Made by a program: the position numbers and the translations under genes
Source of the DNA: Planctomycetota bacterium
Lineage (GTDB): Bacteria; Planctomycetota; Planctomycetia; Planctomycetales; Planctomycetaceae
Reading direction: 5' to 3'
Length of the DNA stretch: 64,000 nucleotides
Assembly: GCA_023417655.1 (NCBI GenBank)
Contig: JAEZFD010000029.1
Coordinates: 62,001-126,000, forward strand
The notes under the pieces: model-generated
Database searches by the model: none
What the model saw: only the letters and a program-made list of their open reading frames with translations
Told to the model about the DNA's origin: nothing
In this document: positions 8,405 through 15,119 of the stretch, one piece after another
Layout: the number at the start of each line of letters is the position of its first letter
Numbering within the stretch: position 1 is the first letter of the stretch

Positions 8405-10153
8405 ATGAAGCGTATCTTAATTTTAATTCCAGCCATTGTCATCACGTTGACGGCCACTTTAACGGAGGCGCGCGATCATGGGCGCCATCGTCGGGTGTAT
8501 CGGCATTCGTATGCTGCCCCTTGCGCAACTGATTGTCAGGGTACGGCGTGTCAGGGCACTGCATGCCCGGGCGACGCCTGTCAGGGCGGTGCTTGCCAGG
8601 GAACGGCCTGCGGTCAGTCAGGTGGATGTGCAGATGTCCCATGCACACAAGTCGCTCCTCAACCCGAGACCCGGGTGATCGAAAAGACGGTCTACGTCCC
8701 GGAGACAGTGACAGAACAGCGAACCGTCACATCCACAGAGTGGAAAACGGAAGAACGGAGCCGAACTTATCAGGTCTCCCGCCAGGTTCCCCGAAAAGAG
8801 ACCCGGACTCGTACAGTGACCTATTACGAGAATGAGACTCGTGAGAAGCAGCTGACCTACACCGAACATTCGACCGTCAATGAAGAAAAGACGGCTGAAT
8901 ACACAGTCATGGTGCCGCATGTCGAAAAGAGGACCGCGACCCGGACGGTCTACGACACCACGTGGGAAGATGTTTCTCATGAATACACCGTGATGGTGCC
9001 AAGCCAGGAACGTCGATCTGCGACACGTACTGTCATGGACGTGGTCTGGGAAGATGCCACCCGTGACGTCACTGTGATGGTCCCAAGCGTGGAAAAAAGG
9101 ACTGGCTCGCGAACTGTATACGACACTGTCTGGGAAGATGTGAAATCTCAGGTCACAGTGCTCGTGCCACAGCAGGAACAACGACAGGGTGTCCGCAAGG
9201 TCGTTCAGTACGTGAACGAAGAGGTCCAACAGTCCTACACGGAACTCGTGCCGACTCAGGAACAGCGCTCTTATGTTCGCCCAGTCTGGACGACAGAAGA
9301 GTCCGTCGTGACTCGTACGGTCTGCAAGGATGCCGGATCCTGGGTAGAACAACAGGTCGCCGACCCATGCAATCCCTGCTGCACACGATGCGTGAGAGTC
9401 TGGCAGCCAAACATCGTGCAGGAAGAAGTCCCTTACAAGGTCTGTAAGCCTGTCTGCCATCAGGAAACCGTCCAGACAACCGTCACCGTCTGCAAGCCTG
9501 AAGCCCGAACCCGGACAGTCACCGTTCAGAAGCCAGTCTATGTCGATGAGCCGTACACCTACACTGTCACAGTGTGCAAACCAGAGACACGTGAAGTGAC
9601 TCACAAGGTCTGCAAGCAGGTCCCTCGTGAAGAGTCCTTCGAGTATGAAGTCACCGTCTGCAAACCAGAGACCCGTCAGGTTTCATACAAGGTTTGCAAG
9701 CAGGTCCCTCGTGAAGAGACCGTGGAATTCGAAGTGACCGTCTGCAAGCCAGAAACCCGAACTGCAACTCACAAAGTCTGCAAGCAGATCCCTCGCGAAG
9801 AGTCCTATGAATATGAAGTGACGGTCTGCAAGCCAGAGACTCGCGTTCGAAATTACACTGTCTGCAAACTGGTGCCCGTCGAAAGAACGAAGACGGTTCA
9901 GTACACAGAATGTGTTCCGAAGACTCGGGAAGAACAGTACGAAGTGACCGAGTATGATTGTGTCACCGAAGACAAGACTGACACCTATACTGTTCAGGTG
10001 CCGGTTCAGGTGGAAAAGACCATTGACGTCCAGGTCTGCAAAATGGTCGCTAAGACCGTGACCGAGGAAGTCCCTGTCTGTCCTCCAGTCAGTGCCTGTG
10101 GGCCAGTCGCTCACTGTGCTCCAGCTGCTGCCTGCAACAACTGCGCACCATAG
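8405..10153 (+). CDS. Secreted Cys-rich YTV-type repeat protein, probable cell-surface component
   Basis: This 582-residue protein starts at the ATG at 8405, preceded by a GGGGGAG ribosome-binding site and followed by a clean signal peptide (MKRILILIPAIVITL... to about residue 21). It then has a CQGTA-type Cys/Gly repeat (DNA about 8530-8615) and two blocks of repeats of exactly 28 residues. Block one has five units ending in Y/V-T-V-M-V-P (codons from about 8897 to 9250). Block two has four units carrying CKPETR (about 9570-9905), linked by KVCKQVPREE. Cysteines are numerous and evenly placed, which fits disulfide cross-linking. Proteins of this type are known from planctomycete cell-wall fractions and form no other recognised family. 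A strong terminator follows. The role as a wall or S-layer component is inference from composition. Confidence 0.8.
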   Translation: MKRILILIPAIVITLTATLTEARDHGRHRRVYRHSYAAPCATDCQGTACQGTACPGDACQGGACQGTACGQSGGCADVPCTQVAPQPETRVIEKTVYVPETVTEQRTVTSTEWKTEERSRTYQVSRQVPRKETRTRTVTYYENETREKQLTYTEHSTVNEEKTAEYTVMVPHVEKRTATRTVYDTTWEDVSHEYTVMVPSQERRSATRTVMDVVWEDATRDVTVMVPSVEKRTGSRTVYDTVWEDVKSQVTVLVPQQEQRQGVRKVVQYVNEEVQQSYTELVPTQEQRSYVRPVWTTEESVVTRTVCKDAGSWVEQQVADPCNPCCTRCVRVWQPNIVQEEVPYKVCKPVCHQETVQTTVTVCKPEARTRTVTVQKPVYVDEPYTYTVTVCKPETREVTHKVCKQVPREESFEYEVTVCKPETRQVSYKVCKQVPREETVEFEVTVCKPETRTATHKVCKQIPREESYEYEVTVCKPETRVRNYTVCKLVPVERTKTVQYTECVPKTREEQYEVTEYDCVTEDKTDTYTVQVPVQVEKTIDVQVCKMVAKTVTEEVPVCPPVSACGPVAHCAPAAACNNCAP

Positions 10154-10226
10154 GCGTTCGATCGAAGATTCGAAACCGGCGCGAGCCGGTGACCGCAATC
10201 TGATTTCGATGCAAGTTTTTCTACGA

Positions 10227-10262
10227 CGCTCTCTGTCAAAAACAGAGAGCGTTTTTCTTTTT
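10227..10262 (+). terminator. Strong rho-independent terminator after the YTV-repeat gene
   Basis: A perfect 10-base stem (CGCTCTCTGT / ACAGAGAGCG) with a CAAAA loop is followed by TTTTTCTTTTTC. It lies 74 bases after the stop codon. Its strength fits a highly expressed surface-protein gene. Confidence 0.93.
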
Positions 10263-10770
10263 CAGGTGGCCTGACCGATCCTCGGCCTCTCGAGCCTCCT
10301 CCCTCTTTCACTCGCATTGAAAGAGGTTGAGAATCCAATCTCTGCTCGGAATCACATCGCCCTCTGTGACGCGGTGCATAGCAATAGTCTCATTTGGAAT
10401 CACGTCTCGGGAGCACCTGATCTCCCATAACGCTGACTCCCATACTGCTGACGTTGATCTCCATTGAGGGTGTTCAACGCCCCCTCTCTCTCGACCGAGC
10501 TCGAGCCGGTCAGACCCTTCGCATGTGATTCTGCCCACGTGACACCGTCTTTCGGCCCGGGATCACCGGGATCAATCGTATCCCGGGCCGAGTGCAGAGG
10601 GTCCTCACATTCGCTGCTTCCCAAACGGGCTCCCTCTTCTCGAGCCGATTCGGCAGCTTTTGGCCTCTGCCGAATCAGTGAAACGGCATACGGAGACCGG
10701 TCTCGACACAATCGGTTCAATCACTACAATCGGATTGTTGCGCAGAACCAGAAAACCGACGTAAACTGAC
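10263..10770. other. 508-base non-coding region upstream of signal peptidase, with two perfect inverted repeats
   Basis: No convincing gene lies here; the open frames on both strands have composition-driven, low-complexity products. Two perfect inverted repeats stand out: CGGCCCGGGAT (10553-10563) with its complement at 10580-10590, and GATTCGGCAG (10647-10656) with its complement at 10667-10676. Neither has a T run, so they are more likely leader-RNA structure or binding sites than terminators. Confidence 0.6.
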
Positions 10771-12417
10771 ATGTCTGATTACCGTCAGCCCGCTCCTGTT
10801 CTGCCTCCCCACGGCGGCTTCTTCCGCTACATGGCCGAGTCGTTTCTACTGCTGGCTATTGCAGTTGTGCTATTTCGGGGATTCTTCGCCGAAGGTTATA
10901 TGATCTCGACGGGGTCAATGGCTCCGACTCTGTTGGGATACCATCGCCGCGTCGTCTGCCCTGAATGTCGCTTCGAATTCGCGAGAGGTGCTGCCGAAGA
11001 GGCGGCTGACGAGAGTCGTCAACTCGTTCGGGGAAATTACGACATCGGTCTGGAACACCCGACCTTGATCCGTTGCCCGAGCTGTTCGCTCGTCGATATT
11101 CCGTTCGAACAGTTGCCACGGACGGAAGGGGATCAGTTGCTGGTCCATAAACACGCCTATGAGTTTCGGGACCCGCGCCGCTGGGAAGTCATCGTCTTTC
11201 GCAACCCCGATGAACCCCGTCAGGCTTATGTCAAGCGGGTGGCCGGTCTGCCGGGCGAGGAGATCGAGATCCGCGGCGGAGAAGTGTTCGCCAATGGCGT
11301 CCTCTGCCGAAAGCCCATGTCCCTGCAGCGGGCGGTCAAGGTTCTCGTCTCACGATATGAGAACCTGACGCCGGGGATCGATCCTGATGCCCAGCCGGAA
11401 TGGATCCCGCTTTCCTCTGCATCTCAATGGCGACACGAGAACGGCCAGCTCTCCTTTCAAGGAACAGAGACCGACTCGTCCGCTCCAATCGATTGGATCG
11501 GGTATCGACACTGGATGCGGTCGGGGGGAAGTCATGTGACCCGGGTGCCGCTGTCAAAGTGGCCTCGCGAATTCCGTGTCCCGGATCCGTCGGTCAGCGC
11601 GCTGCAGTATCAGGATGGATTCCTGCAGTGCACTGGAGTCTTCAGCAACGTCGAACGCCAGTCCTGGCTAACAGCGACCGATGATGCGGAGTTCCATCAG
11701 GCCATGAATCGGCTCTATGAACAGGCTCATCTCAGCGGAGTGACCGACGAGAGTGGCTATAACGCCCCTGAGTCGACGCGCGAACAATTCGTCGATGAGT
11801 TCTTCCTGGAACTCGTGCTGCAGAACGTGACCGGAAACGGACGATTCGAGTTGCGTCTGAAAGAGTCACGCCACCAATTCACAGCGGTCATCGACATCGG
11901 GCAACGGGAATGTCGGATCCTGCAGAATGACAATCCGGCCCCGGTGCTTCGCGTCTCTTTACCGCCCGAGTTGTCGTTAGACGGGGTCCTCGTCGAGTTC
12001 TCGCTCGTCGACAATCAGGTCTCGCTGGCCCTGAACCATCAGGAACTCTTTGCCCCTGTCCCCTACGAGTCCACTGAAGAACCCGTCGCTGTTCCGGAAC
12101 CGGCGCAGTTCGGAGCAAGTGGTCTGAACTGTCAGGTTCGCAATGTGGCGTTATCGCGCGACCTTCACTATGTGACACGAAGCGATCAGTCTGCCGGATC
12201 AGTGAAATTGCCAGACGATCAGTTCTATGTACTGGGAGACAACAGCCCGGTCTCTGTGGACAGCCGTGTCTGGGAAGACCCCGGCGTACCTCGTCGAGCG
12301 TTGATTGGGAAACCGCTAGTGGTACATCTGCCGTCGAAGTCCCGCCGCGTCGCCTGGCAGGGGACGACGCAGGACTGGCGCATTCCGGACTTCAGTCGAA
12401 TCCGCGTCGTCCAATAA
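10771..12417 (+). CDS. lepB: Signal peptidase I with zinc-ribbon and large beta-rich insertions
   Basis: This is a membrane-bound serine/lysine signal peptidase that would remove signal peptides from exported proteins. One N-terminal membrane helix (about 18-40) precedes the catalytic Ser49 in GSMAPT; the general base is Lys155 in YVKRVAGLPGE; the late GDN motif with its SR ending spans 489-499. At 548 residues it is about twice the usual 200-320. The extra length falls in two places. Residues 63-105 hold a CPEC...CPSC pair that should form a zinc ribbon between Ser49 and Lys155. About 300 residues (175-470) between Lys155 and the GDN motif include a beta-rich, concanavalin/LamG-like stretch. 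Catalytic residues are intact, so activity is expected. Confidence 0.88.
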   Translation: MSDYRQPAPVLPPHGGFFRYMAESFLLLAIAVVLFRGFFAEGYMISTGSMAPTLLGYHRRVVCPECRFEFARGAAEEAADESRQLVRGNYDIGLEHPTLIRCPSCSLVDIPFEQLPRTEGDQLLVHKHAYEFRDPRRWEVIVFRNPDEPRQAYVKRVAGLPGEEIEIRGGEVFANGVLCRKPMSLQRAVKVLVSRYENLTPGIDPDAQPEWIPLSSASQWRHENGQLSFQGTETDSSAPIDWIGYRHWMRSGGSHVTRVPLSKWPREFRVPDPSVSALQYQDGFLQCTGVFSNVERQSWLTATDDAEFHQAMNRLYEQAHLSGVTDESGYNAPESTREQFVDEFFLELVLQNVTGNGRFELRLKESRHQFTAVIDIGQRECRILQNDNPAPVLRVSLPPELSLDGVLVEFSLVDNQVSLALNHQELFAPVPYESTEEPVAVPEPAQFGASGLNCQVRNVALSRDLHYVTRSDQSAGSVKLPDDQFYVLGDNSPVSVDSRVWEDPGVPRRALIGKPLVVHLPSKSRRVAWQGTTQDWRIPDFSRIRVVQ

Positions 12418-12671
12418 CGCCGTTCACAGCCTCCCTCGACTACGGAGTGCTGCTGCTCTCGTCCTGAATTGCCGACAACGGCAGCTCTTTTCGGAAGAAA
12501 CCAGGCTCAAGCACAGATCCACGCTCGATGATGCTTCAAATCTTCCGCGTGACCGTTGTATGATCCCCGCCTGTCTGGAACGGGAGGTCGGCACTTTCAT
12601 GCTTCCGGCGTTTCAGACCTCCTCAGGTGCAGAGCGGATCGCTGTCTGCGCCGTCCTGATGGAAAGAGTCC

Positions 12672-12905
12672 ATGTCGAAGAACGCGAAAATCGGACTGGT
12701 GATGTTCGTCGTGTACCTGCTGTTTTATGGCGGGTTCGTCGGGTTAAACGCGTTTGCTCCGCAGACGATGGCCCAGACTCCACTGTGGGGAATCAACCTG
12801 GCCATACTTTATGGGTTCGCTTTGATTCTCGTCGCATTTGTACTGTCCCTGCTGTATGGGCTGTTGTGCTCCATCGGTGAACCCCGGCAAGGAAGTCGCT
12901 CGTGA
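12672..12905 (+). CDS. DUF485 family inner-membrane protein (symporter partner)
   Basis: This 77-residue protein has two hydrophobic helices (about 8-27 and 41-65) separated by a short polar loop, the pattern of DUF485/YjcH proteins. These are encoded directly before acetate/solute symporters of the ActP type, and the same holds here: its TGA lies within the GTGA that starts the symporter gene (12902-12905), so the two are translationally coupled. It probably assists assembly or regulation of the symporter; no biochemical role is established for the family. Confidence 0.85.
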   Translation: MSKNAKIGLVMFVVYLLFYGGFVGLNAFAPQTMAQTPLWGINLAILYGFALILVAFVLSLLYGLLCSIGEPRQGSRS

Positions 12906-14848
12906 TTTACGAACCCAGCTGGATTGCGGTCGGAACCTTTCTCGCCTTCGTCGGTTTGACGATGGGCCTGAGCTTTTATCTGGGCGGCCGCAGTCGTTCG
13001 TCACAAGGATATTTTGCCGCCCACGGGCAGATTCCGTGGTTCATTAACGGCGTCGCCTTTGCCGGTGACTACCTTTCCGCAGCCTCCTTCCTAGGCATCT
13101 GCGGCATGATCGCCTTTTATGGCTACGACGGTTTCCTCTATTCCATCGGTTACCTCGCCGGCTGGATCGTCGCACTGTTTGTCGTCGCCGAACCGATGAA
13201 GCGGCTTGGCAAATTCACATTCGCTGATGCACTCGACGCCAAGTTTCAGTCACGCGGAATCAAGCTGACTGCCGGGATCAGTACGCTGGCCGTGAGTCTC
13301 TTCTACCTCATCCCGCAGATGGTCGGTGCCGGAGTGCTGGTGCAGCCACTGCTCGGACTCTCTCACTGGCAGGGAGTCACGCTGGTCGGCGCCACGGTGA
13401 TTTTCATCGTCGTCTCGGCAGGAATGGTCTCGACCACGTATGTCCAGTTCCTCAAAGGGGGAATGCTGGTACTCTTCAGTCTAATTCTGACGGTCATGAT
13501 CCTGAACAAAGGATTGTCGGTGCAGTCAGGGGGAATTGATGGACACGTGTTCCGGACCGTCGGTCCCGTCGCTGAGTCACAGCTCGGAGATCACGCCTGG
13601 ATCTCAAAGAACTTCGACTCGATGAAACTGACCTACCTCGACGCCGCCTGGAGCGGTCTCGACTATTACCGGACGGAAGATCCCAAGACCGGGGAAGTGG
13701 TCACCTGGAAGATCGATAAGGCCGAAGACGGGGAGTTGTTCCTGAAGGAGACCCAGACCGTCACCAAGATGGAAGACGGAACTGTTCTGATTAACGGGTT
13801 ACCGAAGGGAAAGAAATCAGGCGAGCAACAGCTCCATCCGGTCGGCTATCTCAGCAAATTGAAAGATGGTCGGACCGAGACGGGTCCCCTGACTCCGGTT
13901 GCCTATCTTCAGGAACTGGAAGGAGCCGAGGTCGTTCAGTGGGGAAGTCAGATTGTTCCTGAAACCAACGGCAGCGTCACAACGGTGTATTTCCCAAAGA
14001 CCACCTCTGGGGCCGAGCTTCTGTTGCCGGGGAACCATCCAACATTCAAAGGAATTCATAGCAACAACTTCACCGATCGCGTGAACTTTGTTTCGCTGAT
14101 GCTCGCCCTGTTCTGTGGAACCGCATCACTCCCGCATATTCTGATTCGATACTACACGGTCAAAGATGAGATCAGCGCCCGCAAGAGCACGATCGTCGGG
14201 ATTGGAGCCATCGGGTTCTTCTATGTGCTGACGCTGTATCTCGGACTGGGAGCCATGGTCAGCGGAGCGCTGGACGTGACTGACAGCAATATGGCGGCTC
14301 CTCTGCTCGCGAAAAGCATGAACGAATGGCTCTTTGCCATGATCTCTGCGATTGCGTTCACCACTGTTCTCGGTACGGTGAGCGGATTGATCCTCGCATC
14401 CAGTGGAGCGGTCACGCACGATCTCCTCACGTCCGTCTGCGGCCTGAAACTCTCTGACTTTGAACAGGTCCGCATCGCGAAATTTGCCTCGGTCATCATC
14501 GGGACAATTGCGATCATCCTCGGAATCGTGTTCGAGAAACTGAATGTGACCTACCTCGTCGGTTGGGCCTTCAGTGTGGCGGCTTCGGCCAACCTGCCGT
14601 CGCTGATGATGATGCTCTTCTGGAAGCGGACCACCAAAGAAGGGGTCATCGCCGCCGTCACGGTCGGGATGGTCTCCTCGCTGGCATGGATTCTCCTGAG
14701 CCAGGACACCTTCAAGAGTGTCTACGGGATCGATCCGGCACTGGCCCCGGTTCCATTCAGTCAGCCAGGGGTTGTCACAATTCCGCTCGGATTCCTCACG
14801 CTCATTGTCGTTTCGCTAATGACGCAGCGACAGAAAACGGCGTACTGA
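12902..14848 (+). CDS. Sodium:solute symporter (SSS family, ActP-like) with a large loop insertion
   Basis: This 648-residue membrane protein belongs to the sodium/solute symporter family and with its DUF485 partner resembles acetate/monocarboxylate permeases. The N-terminal FAGDYLSAASFLGICG (about 53-68) is the hallmark of ActP-type members, and TASLPHILIRYYTVKD (from about 408) is the second conserved block. A polar, soluble insertion of about 180 residues (205-385) lies between membrane helices and is absent from E. coli ActP; it contains a short internal repeat (PVGYLSKL / PVAYLQEL). The GTG start overlaps the stop of the upstream gene. A 12-base perfect hairpin follows 27 bases after the stop. 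Substrate is not certain. Confidence 0.88.
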   Translation: MIYEPSWIAVGTFLAFVGLTMGLSFYLGGRSRSSQGYFAAHGQIPWFINGVAFAGDYLSAASFLGICGMIAFYGYDGFLYSIGYLAGWIVALFVVAEPMKRLGKFTFADALDAKFQSRGIKLTAGISTLAVSLFYLIPQMVGAGVLVQPLLGLSHWQGVTLVGATVIFIVVSAGMVSTTYVQFLKGGMLVLFSLILTVMILNKGLSVQSGGIDGHVFRTVGPVAESQLGDHAWISKNFDSMKLTYLDAAWSGLDYYRTEDPKTGEVVTWKIDKAEDGELFLKETQTVTKMEDGTVLINGLPKGKKSGEQQLHPVGYLSKLKDGRTETGPLTPVAYLQELEGAEVVQWGSQIVPETNGSVTTVYFPKTTSGAELLLPGNHPTFKGIHSNNFTDRVNFVSLMLALFCGTASLPHILIRYYTVKDEISARKSTIVGIGAIGFFYVLTLYLGLGAMVSGALDVTDSNMAAPLLAKSMNEWLFAMISAIAFTTVLGTVSGLILASSGAVTHDLLTSVCGLKLSDFEQVRIAKFASVIIGTIAIILGIVFEKLNVTYLVGWAFSVAASANLPSLMMMLFWKRTTKEGVIAAVTVGMVSSLAWILLSQDTFKSVYGIDPALAPVPFSQPGVVTIPLGFLTLIVVSLMTQRQKTAY

Positions 14849-14874
14849 ACGCAGGTCCCCCAAATTTGATCGGC

Positions 14875-14904
14875 GAAACGACGGGAATTTCCTCCCGTCG
14901 TTTC
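14875..14904 (+). terminator. Perfect 12-base hairpin after the symporter gene
   Basis: GAAACGACGGGA and its exact complement enclose a six-base loop. The following CGTTCAG has no real T run, so termination strength is uncertain, but position and perfection suggest an end-of-operon structure. Confidence 0.6.
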
Positions 14905-15119
14905 CGTTCAGAAGGGGCGAGATGCTGGTGCGGATGTGCCTTGCGCCCGATTTTTGATTAGACTGAGTTCCCCTTGTGGTCCTCCCGGGGGTGCATCGAG
15001 GACGATTTCCTCATGCAAAAAAATAGCTTCGATGCGAACGCGTCACGCCCGGAACGGCTCTCTTGTTCTGGCCGCGACTCACGCTGACCTTCATCTCCAA
15101 TTGAACTGACGATTTCCCC

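Noticed and set aside
8618..9604. A 328-codon frame opposite the YTV-repeat gene
   Set aside because: It is antisense to the repeats; the plus-strand frame has the signal peptide, ribosome-binding site and terminator. The repeated DNA keeps the other strand open too.
9570..9905. Regular 84-base repeats suggesting a CRISPR array
   Set aside because: The repeats are in frame, encode 28-residue protein units and have no unique spacers.
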